Part shown: positions 47,085-62,054 of the stretch, piece after piece
Layout: each line of letters opens with the position of its first letter
Numbering within the stretch: the first letter of the stretch is position 1
Origin: Spodoptera frugiperda
Taxonomy: Eukaryota > Arthropoda > Insecta > Lepidoptera > Noctuidae
Length of the DNA: 64,000 bases
NCBI RefSeq assembly: GCF_023101765.2
Contig: NC_064239.1
Location: 7,022,231 to 7,086,230, forward strand
Direction of reading: 5' to 3'
The notes under the pieces: generated by a model
What the model was told of the DNA's origin: nothing
Seen by the model: the letters and a program-made list of their open reading frames with translations, nothing else
The model's database searches: none
Translations under genes and position numbers: made by a program

Positions 47085-50000
47085 ATTGTCTTCAATAAAT
47101 AAGCTTAACAGCTATCTATAAATACTAACAGTACCTAGTAATATTATTATATTATATTTACTACCGTTTTAAAATTAAAAGGCACAATTAAAGTTGTAAG
47201 TATATAACAATTAATTTACATTTCATGTTTCAAACAACTGAAGGTAAATCAAAGCTGAATAGTTCGCATTCGTGACTACTATTTTTATTCAAGATCAATA
47301 GTATGGTCGGTTAACGAAAGGATATTAAATGTTTACTCGACCTACATTTTAAGTAACCGAAGCCCTCATCAAAGCGTTTAATCTTCGGCATTTTAAGTAA
47401 ATACGGCATTATTTGAATCACGCATTGACAGGCGAAGTAACATTCGTTTCCTTTCCTGGGAAAAGCTATTAGACGATTAGTTGATATTTGTTTTTGATCA
47501 GTTAGTTAAAATAGAGTGATTTATTTTGTTTTGAGTACGGGTAACTTATGTGTACAATTCAAAAATATCTAAGTTAGGAGAAAAAGTGCGCATATACGTT
47601 GGATTACTAATGCAAACATACGCCCCCGTACAATATTATCCCAAGTTTAAAGAAAAGCAAACCAAAATATGAAACGTAAGCTCCACCCACGGAGCGCCAT
47701 TACGAAAGCCATTTATCATTCGCTCATCAAACGGTTGTTGGGTGGTTGCTCATTTCGTGGGTTCCGGATAGCAACAAATCTTGCCGCAATAGTTCATTTA
47801 CACTGTTATTTGTACCACGTACCCGCTCTAATAATACTATAATCCATTCGTTTGCGTCTAGCGTGTAGTGGTAGTGAGAGAATCACAGATCTAATTTTAG
47901 TTGTGTTTGTATGTATGTCAGGGGGCCGCGCCGAGTCGCCCGCCCGCCCTACAAGGGTCATCTGCCCAGCGACAGTTTTGCAATATTGCGCAGGCATCGA
48001 CTTCAAACTAATTCTTGTTAATCACTTTACTAGATTTGTAGTTGTATTACGTTTAAATTATTGTGATATCAATATTAAATTCTAACAATTAAAGAGAGCA
48101 CTAACACAACAAATGTATGAATTTCTCAAGAATTAAATAAACTTTTATCACGAAAAGGAACCTAAAAAACTGGGGCAAATGGGCAATATTAAAAAACTAG
48201 CAACAAACCGTGTTAATAATACCGTGCGACCCTATTGTGGAACGAGATCAAAATCTTGGTGAAACTGTTATTTACTATGATAACATCTTGAAATTATACG
48301 TTTTAGCAAGGTGTATGTACTCGTTCGTATATGACATGACATAACAAAACTCTTATGTATGTAAGAAGCGTACACTCGTCCCTAGAACTAGGTGTGTACT
48401 CGGAAGTGTGTTATGTGCGTTATTTTCCATACTGGTGTGACTATGTGGAAAACTCCTCATACCACGTATTTTTCCTGTATGACAGGTATCGATTTTCTGA
48501 TGGAGAATGGAAAAGCTGTGTCTTTTTACCGTTTCAGTACGTACTTGTACCGAACTAAAAAACCTTGTTCTGTCTTAATATGTTACTGCGATCATAAAAA
48601 ACCCAAAATCTCGAGCGAAATCCACTTTTACATTACATCATCGTACTTTCCTTGGAGATCTGTATCTTGCTGGAATATATTTGACCTAGTCTCCGCGCAC
48701 AGGTGTTTCTGCGTCATTTAGGTATAAGAAAGTTGACCTATAAGGTGACACAATCGCTATGCAAACTCGATTGTGGTTTATACTAAATGCGTGCCCTGTA
48801 GCATCTACTGCGGACATGTCTACAGATTAGCGCAGATTTGCCGATGGATATGTGCCGTAATTACTATTTCACACACGTTGCGCGTGTAGCATTAACGTTT
48901 ACGAATTTAAAATCACCCAACACTGACATTCGGGTTAATAGTTAATATTAACATTGCTAAATCTAAACATGCTGTGGACGTAATATTTGCCGTTACTACT
49001 TGATGTACCACAGCTGTTCTGGAAGCTTTTTTGACTTCATCTCATGATCTGTCACAAGAGCCAAGTGTCTCATTCTAATTTGATATGGGTCTACGAGGCT
49101 GCTCCGCTGAATCATCATCCTCCTATATCTTTGGCCGCCCCCAGCATCAGGCAATCTGCCAGCCTATCCCAATTTTGACGACGTTTAGGATATCAGTGTA
49201 CACTTTCAGTTTTTATTTTTGAAGTGGTGATGCTTCATCGCTCGTTAATTGAGTTCGATTTAGAGTTGTCGAACCTTGAGTATGAACTTTTGATTGTTCG
49301 CCAAGGTTCAAGTTTTACATCGTAGGTCAATATTTTATGAATACAGGTACATACAAAGCATCGCCGCGAGAAACACGTTTACTATAATCATATTTTGTAA
49401 CGCAAACAATAAATGCTGTAGATAAAACCTGTCCACAATTTGTATTTTGAGTAGGTACATACTCGTTAAATATTTGATTACGCTTACTTTCATAGTGTTA
49501 AGTGGGTTTCATAAGATGTCTGGAGGTGTCTCAAAAGTTTATTAGCTTGAATTATCAGCAAAAGAAGATAAGTCAATATTATTTAAGTTGATGTAGAACC
49601 ACTTTGTTGATTTCTCTTACAAGTGTGAGTTAAACACCAGACTATCAACGTGACAGTCATAATCTACATAACAATTCTTGATCTAAAATAACGGAACAAA
49701 TAAATAAATTCTGATCTCGTTTTTAATACAAGATAATAAAATGAGGTAGACATCGCACGCACCAGTGATAGCACTAACATCTGAGATTTATAGATAGAGA
49801 TCATGCGCACGATTGCGCCGTAGACCACTCACGCGCAGTAATCTATCACTTGCTAGTCTGTCGCCGTGGAACACCGTGGTGACCCCATTCCTAGCATGCT
49901 CCAGAATACAGGTAATGTTTACACAGATTTCGAGTAACAAGTATCAATATCAGCAAGGTAATGACCACATAAGACGTCTAAATGTACCCAAACAAAGGAC

Positions 50001-53000
50001 TGGTAATAGAATTCGTCACAATGGTCAATTTGCAAATACTCCGGCTCGCAACGTTAATCTGTCGGCGGGTACTAACGAAGTCGTAAACTCACACATCGCT
50101 GCTTTTGTGCGCTTCGAGAAATTAAAAGGACATTTGCTAAGGAAGTTAAAATTTAAGGACGTCGACAATTCCCTTACACGTACTGCGCAATCTGGGTCAC
50201 GATTATATTATGATCACTCAATATTCACACTCACATAAAAATATTCAAATTAATAAACGGGAAAAGGCTTGCCAATGGCGCTTAGCTTATGTAACTGTTT
50301 TACATAAAAAATATACCGGAATATTGACCATGTAAGGATTTCTCAATTCTGCAGATATCGAAAATATTTAATAACATTACGTTTTTAAACGATGCAAGCA
50401 TAAATCAGTTCTTTACAGCAGCGAATATTGCCGCAAGCCCTCTATTAAATTTGTCATGTGTCAAGTTATATTTACATACAGCGGCTGATGACAGAACCGA
50501 CACGCCGTCAAACGTGCGCCCTCCAGCCATTCGCCAACTTAATATAATCTCATTTAACATGAAATAAACAAGGCCTCACTTTTAGTATTTTGTTTTACGA
50601 CAATGCCGCGCGAGCATCCTGTGTGTGCTCCCACTAATTAACTTTTAATAGGCATAATTTCTACACGAGCACTTCACTAATAGATGTCAGCAGTTAGGGT
50701 CATCATTCACAAACACTACAGCGAATTGGCGGTGTCCCAGTATACACAAGTTTTCAACAGAGAATCGAACTCGCTAGCTTAAACTTAGCGGACGGATGTT
50801 CAGTTGATGCATCATTTACTTCGGATAAAAAACGTACGCAAGGAATTGACAACTTCCTCTTTCTTTGAATTCGGATAAAATGTACTACATTTACGTCATA
50901 ACGGTCACGCCGGTGATTTCCAAAGAGTAAGAAGAGAAAAGAGAGGAAGTGGGGTGGTAAACTTACAAGATGGACGATGGATGTGGCTACACAATTTCAT
51001 AAAGTTTAACATAATATTTGACTGTTGATAAATGCGTGTTTAAACCTAGATCCTGCTATATTTCAAACTCCTCATACGTGATGGTTCGCAGCTTCTGCAT
51101 AAAATTATCACAATGTTTCGCAATATCCGTAACACTGCACAACAATATAGTGTTGCCGAAATAATAAAACAATAGCCAAAATTAATTCAACACAAAAATA
51201 TCTGCAATCTTGCACACGTACGTTTAAAAGAGATAACATAATTAGATGTGTAGTTCTTTATGTAATAACTTTACAAAACGGATTTTTATATTAAAAAAAT
51301 CGTGATGTGCCAATACTTTGAGCACTTTCATCAATGACAGGGCATCGTTCTTAGTAGAATTAAATCTGTGCGTTGAAAATGTGGAAACAAAATAGGCACC
51401 GTGAAACTTTGAAGTCATCAACTTATTCACTGTAACTGTTGTGTATTCAATGGCAAGCTTACAAGTTACAGGTGAGCGACCGAAGGCTTCTTCTCGTACC
51501 GCAACCAATCTTTATAAAGCGGAACTTATGGAAAGACGAATGAACATTTTCTTATAAATGCCTTATAATAATATGCATAAAACTGTGAAAAGGTTTAGAT
51601 ACTTGAGATATCCATTCTATATACCTAGGCTATGATTTATGCCAGAGACGCGACAGTTTAAAGCGGCAAGTTAATAACATAATTATATAGATATTCAATA
51701 ATAATATATCGCATAATAAAAGGAGAAATCCGACTGAAACTGTTGATGTCCCTGTCGACAGGCAAGAAGTGCTGCAGTTTATTGCATGCGTACCTGGATT
51801 TTCATTTATTATATTCTCCATTTAGTTCCAGACGTTAATAGCCGTAATTACTGCTCGTTACAAGTACTGTATTAATAGCTTATTTATCATACCTTGCACA
51901 TGAGAGCATAATACGTAAACAAAATCATCCGCCAAGGATTTGGTTGAATAAGATACTAAACATTTCGCTATAAGAAAATATTAAGATTGAACTTCTTTTT
52001 TATTTTACTTAGACCTAGGTACTATGTCACCAAACCTGTTATGTATTGATGTAGGTAAAGATGAAGAATTCCTGTGACGCTGACTGGCTTTACCTTAACG
52101 AGTTTTTGTATGATTGTTTGACTGTAGTATTTAGTAACTAATTTATTTATTTATTCAAATGTCTAACACAAATGCGTATGGAGGATTAAGTGATTTAATC
52201 CCAACAGCACTTATAACAAGACTTTGTCTGAAGACTATTTTTTTTTTTAATTTAGTTCGATAATAAAATGTACATAGACACGTCAATTGCTTATCGAGCT
52301 GAAATATGGCACGTGTAAAGTCAGGCTTAACATCCACTTTTATTACGTAGCACACCTTTTAAATCATGGCGTACCTACACATGTTTGGCGACCTCGAAAC
52401 CCGTGACGAATGGCCAGGTATTGTGCATGTCTTGGCAAGAGTCCAATGTTAATGTAAAAATGAACAGAGAAAAGCCGCCAAATGGTCTCTATTTTATGAA
52501 AGACCTCGTGGCACAACTTGGACTCGAGTTTTTCTTAGTTTTCGCAATCAAACAAAATGGTCAATTAGTTGTGTCCCTCAATTTTACACGCAAAGTGTAC
52601 GCATGAATATTAAATAACAGGTTGACCAATTACCATATCGCTACATTCACGAAATTTTATTATCAAAAATTTTATGTAATTTTTTCCGTTAAGAAATATC
52701 ACCTGTACGTGAACATGTTTACAGTAACATTCGAACATCCTGAAGCAAACATTTCATGTGTTTGCAATATTTTTATCTTATCTTGTTTTTTGTTGTTTAA
52801 TACCGGCAAAACATTTAGATTTTCTCAACTAAGGATTTAATTTTTGTGTCGTAATATTAGGTAAAATGCACCGCCTCACAAACGAGCCCGAGGTTACGAA
52901 TAGAATATCATCAACCTTACCTAAAGTTATCAATCAACGAACATCCGTAATTTAAACAAATGACACCATTATGTTCGGTAAACAATGGTCCTGCCACTTT

Positions 53001-56000
53001 GACGAAAGCGTGCAATGCGGTAAAAAAATCGTGAAAATCGGTAACCTTGGCGAGGGCAAGGTCGAACGGAAACTTTCAAGTGTAAGCCCTTCTGATGGTG
53101 AATGTTCCCTTCATGGTCAACTGACGACACGTTTTGAAATTGACAGATGACTTTTTACCGTCATTTTACTCGGCGTAATTCGGTAATTATATAGGTACAT
53201 AAACACAACCATAACTTATGAATGACATTTATAATCGCGATGCTTCCTGCCTGAACTTCCTTAATATATTTACACATCGCAGTAAAATGGAAAGCGATAC
53301 ATAGAAAAAAGAACATTAACACTGCAATATCTTTACGTATTCATATGCACATACTATAACAACCCACATTTCTAAATGCCACCGCTTGCGAGCACGCAAT
53401 ATTACAAAAGAGTTTTATAACTACTAACAGGTCACAACGGGAAGCTTCTTTAAGCGGATAAATTAACTCATAATCCCTCTGTTAATCCGCCGCACTGATG
53501 TTGACACTAATTTGACAAAATCCTTACGCTCATCAGGGAGTACTAACCTCGTCCGTCCACAAACATTTGTGAGGTTGCACAAACAACTAACTCATAATGT
53601 GTGGTAAGTTTAATTCACTGCACTTGAACAACACTTCACCAGTACGTACACCCATCCTGCAGTGCAAATGTTGGCTCAAACATACGCCACGGTACGAACA
53701 ACGTAAATAGACGTAACCAGGGACGTTCGGAACGTGCGTTCCGAGTCACGCTATGTGTTGAACTGACGTTTCGCGTCCGTTGCGGTATTCGAACGGTCTT
53801 CTTCATTAACTCTGATCAAGCAGTAGAAAACAAGGCGATGCGGAAACAGCATTTATATGTATCAAGATATCAAAAACTGAAATGTTATCCTTAATGAAAC
53901 AAATAAAATTCTTTCCGAGAAAGATTTTTAATGAGGAGCTCAAAATATCAGTTCATACGTACAATATTCAGAGAACTTAAAGCGATTTGCAAGCAATTAA
54001 CACGCGGTTGTTGCAGAACCACTAACGAATGCAATACATTGGTACAATGTACACGCACTCGTGAAACTTTTCCCTTTTGAACTGAGTGAGTGACGGTTCA
54101 ACGTACCTCCTCGCTGTGAGGAAAGTTGAGGAACGAGATAGGTCTTACGTATCGACACACACAGACAGAAACATTAATTTGCAAGTTTATTATAAATACG
54201 TTTACTTCAAATGTAACGTTTCGTAAATGTCAAGCTCATTACACTGTGCTCTGTTCGTTGTTATTTTCCCGTTATTTTGAAGTACGCTGTCTTTTTGGAT
54301 TAATGTTTCCAACGTGACTGGTGCACTCTGAATATTATAACTGGATATTACGTTGCAATACCTCATAATAGGGATAATGTTTCCTCAACATTACTATGTC
54401 AATAAAGCAACAGCTGAACGGTACTGAATCGAGCATGGCCGCAGTAAACACCACACCGCTAATTACTACTAACTGCGGCAGGCTACACTTACGTATACAG
54501 GTATTAATTACAACACTCGTACACCAACACTTATAACAAGTTAGTTTCGTAAATGAATCGATAGCAGAGAAAAATGCGACGTCCATCCAACATAAATTAT
54601 GTCCAAATCATATAGTCCTGCTGCAAAAAATAAACGAGCCGGCAGTAAGTAGTAGCGTCATGGTCAATCTACGATTTGGAGCATACTCATCCGACTTTCT
54701 CAAGAAGCTCCATTGTCTGACGATCGGGGAACCACGAGAACAAACGACTTGTTCAGCTTTTAACGTGTTGCTTATCGCATGTCACTAATAAGCTATCGTT
54801 AGAGCGAGCGACAATTAACGCATACTAGTCTAGGCCTCGACAATCGCAGCGGAAACTATTCGTGACGTGTAGTGAATACGTCGGCGAGTGCATCCGTTAG
54901 TTCCGTATATGTGTACCAAGTCTTATTATATTCCTACTAATCGAATTCAGACTCTATAGTTATACACATAAGAGACCTCACTCCTTGCCAAGATAACGGC
55001 ATGGCTGCAATCCCGTGAATGCAATCAAGGTTTTAACTTAAGAGTACTACGGCATTAAATGGATGCTTACTGTGGTTTGCGCTAAGCGATACGTTTGATT
55101 GAACAGGCGCTTTGGTATTCATTGTGGTAAAGCGAGTATGGCGTTATAGGACAAAAGAACTACAAAAACGATGTCAACCGTTTAGAGAATACAGAATAAA
55201 CGATTAGGGAAACTAGGCAAGTACCCGCAGAAAACATAATTATCTAATAACAGTTATCCGAAAGTAAATTCCAAAAGCCTACTGACACGTTTTCTTTTAG
55301 TACCGATAAAAAGAGGTTGTTAGAGAATGATTTCAACTAGTTAGTATATTAGCTCCCTAGGCAAACTGTACAATCGCAGCAGTAGTCGCGGTCCGCCGCC
55401 CTCGTCTACGCGTACCATACATACATATGCATGGCTTGAAAAACCAACTTTCTTTACACTTAGAATGTTTATTAGAATTTCGCAGATGCAATCTCTTTAT
55501 ATATACGCACCCATGCGTGTAACGCGCTTCTGTATTGAATAGATTCATTATCACGTGAAATGTTCAACTATTTTGAGCATCGTAATATGCATGAAGTACC
55601 TACGCATGATCACGCATTTTAGATCAATTGCTGTAGGAGATAAAACCGATAGTAACACTATCGATACTTGCGTCTTAGAGATACGATTTTTTAACGGAGT
55701 TGTATCTAAGTACGTATTGAAATACTACCTGTTATGGTAAGGAATATGTGGGTAGCACTTAGTAAGAGTCCGAATTTGGATACGATGACCGAAGATCCAA
55801 AAGAAGTAGAGATTTTTAGCGATGCAAGCTAAAATCAATTATGCCTTGACATAGAAGTCAATATTAATTTGTAAATGTACTTTCATGAGTCTCATCTGGG
55901 TCTATCTATTCGGGGAAGATCAAGAACAAACAGATTAAAATTTGTGAGACAGTGGGTAGTGGGTAGATATTGCACGTTTAATCGGACATCGGAAATTAAA

Positions 56001-59000
56001 AAGGTGAATAAACTTTTAATTAACATTTGGTCAAGGAAAGTAGCTCCTATTAAAGCGTCTCAATATTACAGTATGCCACCTTCTTTGCTAGCGTCGGCGG
56101 CCATATGCAAATTATTTAGAAACTAATAGAGCCAATGACCCATTGTATGCTAACAGTGTGCCACTGATAGTCGTTCCCATGCCGTGATAAGATAATCTTG
56201 ATAGTACACCGTGTTTGTTCGGACATAGTACACGTCTAGATTTCTACGTACTTGTATTGTAAAAAGAACAAAGGGATTATATTATGCAGATAACATTGCC
56301 ATGGAGTTTTCTAGGTTTTTCCATGGAAATATACCTATTTGCTTTTCGAATCTTGTCCCGTAGTTTCATCTTTATGTACGGTTTTATGGTTTTAAACCAT
56401 TTTATTAAAGTAGGATATTTCTCATTACAATAATGCCAAAGGATAGCTATTAATTACAGACACATACAATATAAGAAAGCTAAAGCATTATTAACTGTTA
56501 TATATTTCCTTGAGGTACAAGCTATGTATGTGTTCGTTACATATTTCATGTAATAGCGGACTTTCCAGCCCATATACCATATACCACTTTCTATCTTGTA
56601 CTCCCGTTGTTTATTGCAGTGATGGCTAGCTGCCATCATATTATTTGCATACGTGCATACAATTAGTTAGATCGAGATTTGGCACAAAGTTTGTTGTAAA
56701 AATAACGCCAAGTCCTTGTACTTGTTGCTCTAAAGAAAACAAAGACAAAGAACTTCTAGAATCAACATCCGAAACATCTATTTTACTATACAGTGCAGAC
56801 ATCTTTAAAGTATCGTACCTACTTACGAATGGTTTTTACCGTCGTCACTTGTCACATCTAGATAAATGTTTTCAGTGGATCGAAGCCAAGATATGTTTTC
56901 TGCACATTTCACTCACGCATCGCTCGATACCAGTTTTCTAATACATCCATCTGTTTGATTTCTCACGCACTAGAAAAATATTAGTCATTCGATTTTAGCA
57001 CAGAAAATAATTACAATTAAGTACTTAATTAATGATCGTAGTTTGCTTTCTCATCAAGCCTAAGTTGGGCTCCGATCAAGATTTTCTAGACGTTGACATC
57101 GAGTAAAAGTGTTGTAAATGTGGTTTAGTTATGTCCCATTACCGGTTGAAGGCTTTTCTCGTTTGACTTATCTGCAGCTAAAGGAAACTGGTATAATCAT
57201 TACGTTTGGCGCTACAGTCGTGTGCTTGTGAACCCAAGCCTGGCAGTTAGGAACACGCAAATCTTTGCAAATCTATCACATTAACGAGCACACTATGTGT
57301 ATCTAATTTTCAGCTTGAAACGGTATGGTATGGATATGGAATACAGCAGTTTTCTAACTTGACGACAGCTGTCTGCGTTGGACATTATACGTCGGGGGCG
57401 CGAACAACTAATTCAACAACACATTTGCTACATCAAAGGCTTGTTGTGACGAACAGAAATCGGGGAACAAACAAAGAACAAAAAATATTTCACATGCGTC
57501 ATAAACAACATAAAAATATGTCCAGCCACCCTATCTAATATAATAGTGACCTCACTGCGGCGATTTCCAATCCAAGTTGTGTGTGATTTCGATGTTAGAC
57601 ACGTCGACGCGCAAGTTTATTGCATTGCGTGACGTATATCAACAAGTAATCGTAATGAATGGCTAATTCATATTCTAGCCTGGTTATATAGCACGTGGCG
57701 TGTTATCAATATGTATTTATTGACGTGTCTGCTATAACACCTAAGCTACAGAAACAACAAGCATTGTAACCTAATGCTAACGACGTGATACTCCTGCTAA
57801 ATTGCATTGTAAGTCTATACGACGTTCCCTATTTATAATAATCACGTTATTACATTACACTGGACAGCGATATAACGTAAACAAAGCCCTGTTTATTTTC
57901 ACATCTGAACAATCAACAAAAAACAGACGTTACCTCATCATTGTAACATACTTAGATTTCAATTTAACGGCCGAACGTAGACGTCTTTTAAAACTGCAAT
58001 TTATTAGCTGTCTGGCGCTGAACGGTGTACAATGATGATTCTCTATTTCAAATCCATTAAATGGTGATTCATTGACATTGCATATAGAGCAGTGGACTTC
58101 AAAATGTCAGTACCCTGTAGTTATCCAACATTTGGCTCACACCTGACGGTCTCGTACAGTGTAGTAGGAGAGCATATTAATTTATAAATAGCGTTTAGAA
58201 AGAACTTCGCAACTGGCGTGGGACGTTCCCATAATAGCGCTGAAAATAAAAATAGAATAATGTATTTTTCTCAACTATCCTCGTAACAGATTCACACAGC
58301 TGATGTTGCAGATCGCGATGCAAAAACAATGCTTGTTTAGTCCTTGCAACAGATAGAACGGCAAATGTACGGAGCTAATGAGCGTATATTTATAAAACGA
58401 AGAGTTTCGTCACAACAAAGCCCAGCGTCCCATCGAGTTTATTTATTGGAAGATGTATTGGCATCATTCCTCGGCTAGTTCCACGGCACACATGCTGATG
58501 TGGGTCAACGAAAAATATAGTTATGCAGTTACACAAAAACCACGCGACAAGAACTTTCGATGGGTTTACTCCAGCTAAGATTAGTATACCTACACGACTC
58601 TATTCGAGTAACAAGTTGTCGAAGTTGTATACTACAAACAAAATATGTCAACCTCAAATTAAAACCGAAAATAGTCATGAATTATAATAGTGAGCACAAT
58701 AATTTAGAATGGGCGCACGTTCCTCAACGGATGTATACGAATGCCTAACAGAATTGGCCTCACCCACTCCATAACTCAGGGCAATTCTCACTGAAAACTG
58801 AATAAAGGAACTGGCAAGTCTAAACATCAGTGAAACTACGATACCGAACACGTACGAAACTTGAATACAACACTAAAATAGTTTGATATTACATTAATTC
58901 TTGGTAGTGCACTTGGTTTAGGTTCAAATGAGTGCATTCGCCTAGTGTTAGGTAATTATAAGCGGAACAATTAGTATAGCAGGACAGTGGTATTTAATTG

Positions 59001-59326
59001 AAGGTAAAGAGATTATATAATCTTCACGTTAACTATCCAATAGCACAATGCAATATTTAAAAAGAAACAAACTTCTGCATCTACAGTAATCAATATTGTC
59101 GAGTATTGTCAGCTCTATAGATTTCCCTAGTCTTTGTCTAGAGGTGCGAGATCAAACAAGCACTTGGTTTACATTCTGCGTACGGCAACATTAAAGCTAG
59201 GACCGATACTGTTTTCATGTAACCACATCAAAAAGCTAATACACCTAATGAATGTTTGAAAGGAAGCAACAAAACTTCTTAAAAACGTTTAACTACTTTT
59301 GGTAACGCCATAATGCGCCATTACCT

Positions 59327-59362
59327 GGTTAGTCATCAAAAGCTGTCTTTTGATGACTAACC
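59327..59362. repeat. Perfect 16-bp hairpin, copy 2
   Basis: Identical to the hairpin at 31785-31820: 16-bp arms, CTGT loop. Confidence 0.9.
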
Positions 59363-61841
59363 AACGAGATTTTATGGAGTACACATAAACAATACTTACG
59401 TTTTTTCATTGATTTCATCTTTTGTTACTCATTAAGATGTAAAAGAATTTCAACTTAGATGACCATTACTATCCGAAGAAAAATATTCAATTTTTAATGT
59501 ATTACAATAAATTTTCTCCTGTAAGACTTTGAGTCTCATTGTGAGCAAGCCGTCTCAATGCACAGCGTGAAGATAGAACTGACTAATCGTTAAGCCGACC
59601 ACCACCCCTGTGCTAAACAAAAGCACCTCAGTACACAGAATTGCAGTTTTGAGCGTGAGCGAAGAGAGACAGTGTAAAAGGAACAAAATACGTCGACTTC
59701 CGATACAAAAAGCTCGTCACTTCCCCGCGGGTTTGCTTCTTAGAACTAATGAAATGTACATAAATAGTTCACTGCTCAGGAAAGAACGGAACCGTGCGTC
59801 GGCGCCGAAACGCACCGCTAGACGAACCAATGATTGATCGAAGTGACATTGAAAAAATCTTCCATTGCACTTACAGGATATCCGTTTACATAAATATTTG
59901 TCTGTTTAACTGTCCTCGACAAAATTGTCAAGAATTTAGGCATGGCACAGCACGAAAAAATAGGTAAAAATAAAAAGTTTTTTTTTGAGATTTTTATCTT
60001 AAAGAGAGATTATATGTATAATATATGTATTCACTTTTTTTGAGCTACAGCTATATACAAATCAACAGAGCAATAACAGCAAGTAACATTAAAAAAAACA
60101 ATACCCATACCAACTAAATAAAGGAAGGAATCAATTAAAGGCACTCTTAAATTCATTCGGCTTAACGTTTTGAGTGATTGCGAATTTATACGGTGCAACG
60201 GAGAACTTGTTCGTAAGTCAAATCTTGAACCATTTATCAAACCCAATGGCCGGGGTCAACACCGTACATTGCCTTCATAAAAATGTCTGCAAAGTATTCT
60301 CAAAGAGAACGTTCAGAAATATATCACTAACAAAATGTATTTCACATTTAATTGAATGCTTGAGTAAGCAACATGCACGTGAATTGAACAAATATGCCAA
60401 TACCGCAGAGTTTGTACAGTAATAAAATCAATTAACTGTCTGATTAGTCGATAATCGTGGTAGTGATACGTGAAGATATATGGAATACCGACATTACACT
60501 GTTTCACTATAATGATATACGACATGCAAGTTGACATGAGCTAGAAAATATATAACGACGGAAAGTCTGGCGGAATATATCGTGTAGTATGGAGCAATGG
60601 TTCATTAATTATTTGCATAATTCTATACAAGTTTATGTAAGTATTGCATACATCTGCCATTTTCTTAGGCTTTGTTCAAAGATGTCTACTTTTCGCGATA
60701 AACACAGTACATATCAGCTTCCATGATGCTCTAAAATGATAACCGAATACTTATGAACAAGTTACGATCAACAAGATTGAAGCTTACATATACATAATGA
60801 TATGTTATTATAATTAAATGTTACACACGTTCCCCATCACCATCAAGTGCATAATTTTATTAGGCAGTTGCGTTAATGTTTGCTTGGTCAATTTATCGCT
60901 TTACGTAATACGCGATCAGCATTCACATTTACACCTACTGTCTTCAAAATCGATTATTTAGCACACTAAAGTTTTATTAAATCATCATTCTCGGTATTAA
61001 AACCGTTTACATCACAATTCTTTTGAAATTACTAAAATTTTATAGGTTTACAAAATATGGAATAACGTAAATATGAATCAGGCATTTTGATGTTAAGAAA
61101 TTGATATCGATTTAATTGTTAAATCTATATATAATGTAATAGCAGCGTGTGTTAGCTTATTGCCTTTGTATATTTATTAAGACAAGCTATAAATGAGTGC
61201 TACTTTTCAGAATTTGCTCCAGCAACATATACCAACAAAGCTGTGACGTGACCAGCTTAAACAAAAGTACTTGACGGACCAAGTATCAATAATCATTCTG
61301 CTAGTTGGTAGATAAATAGACATTTAAGTATACTAAGCTTACTATCCCGTATTTATGAAAATAATCCACTTTAATTTAATTTCAAAGTCAGTACTCAGCG
61401 ATAACATTTGTCTAAGTCAATTAGTATTAGCACGACATGACTATTCGTGTCAAATTAATGCATTTACGCTAAGAAAGCTGAAAAACAAGGGACAGTATTA
61501 CTCAACCACTGTTTACTTCTGAGGGCTGACTCAATTCAGCTAAACTTAGGCCGCCGTTACAGATATAAGATTAAATTATGTTTTAGTAGAAACAAGATAA
61601 TCTCGCGTCTTGTACAACGATTGACAAGCCATTTGTTTAATATGTTTAAGGATTTTACTGTTTTATTGTAAGTTCGTTATTGATTTATGTGTAAATTGTG
61701 TGGATTTATTCATTACAATCTTATGTCAGCGGAATAAAGGTTCAGAGATAGAAAGCATTAAGACTATTAAAAAAGCTCCATTAGTGTATCAATAACACAG
61801 ACAAGCTGTCTCCAATTCCATAAGAAATAATTACCTACGTA

Positions 61842-62054
61842 ATGAGAAGACAGTTTAGAGTAGGATTTTTCGTTTTTCTTTGTTCACTAGTAATATATTT
61901 TCTGTATCTATTTATTGGTTACTCAATAAGCCATACGTGGAACATTTTATTTGAAAAAACATCAAGATCGATATCGCAAGCCAAAGCAATAATTAAACGA
62001 AATGAGTTGAAAGTAGCCAATACCAATTACAGAAACAAGTTGAACAAAATCTAA
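61842..62054 (+). other. Small membrane-protein-like ORF, open in copy 2 only
   Basis: 70-codon frame from ATG. It reads 'MRRQFRVGFFVFLCSLVIY', 'FLYLFIGYSISHTWNILF' and then a Lys/Arg/Asn-rich tail ending 'YRNKLNKI'. A basic start, one hydrophobic helix and a polar stem are the layout of a type II membrane anchor. There is no known domain. The counterpart at 34258-34469 is broken. It could be a chance frame, a decayed first exon or a polymorphic pseudogene. Confidence 0.25.
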
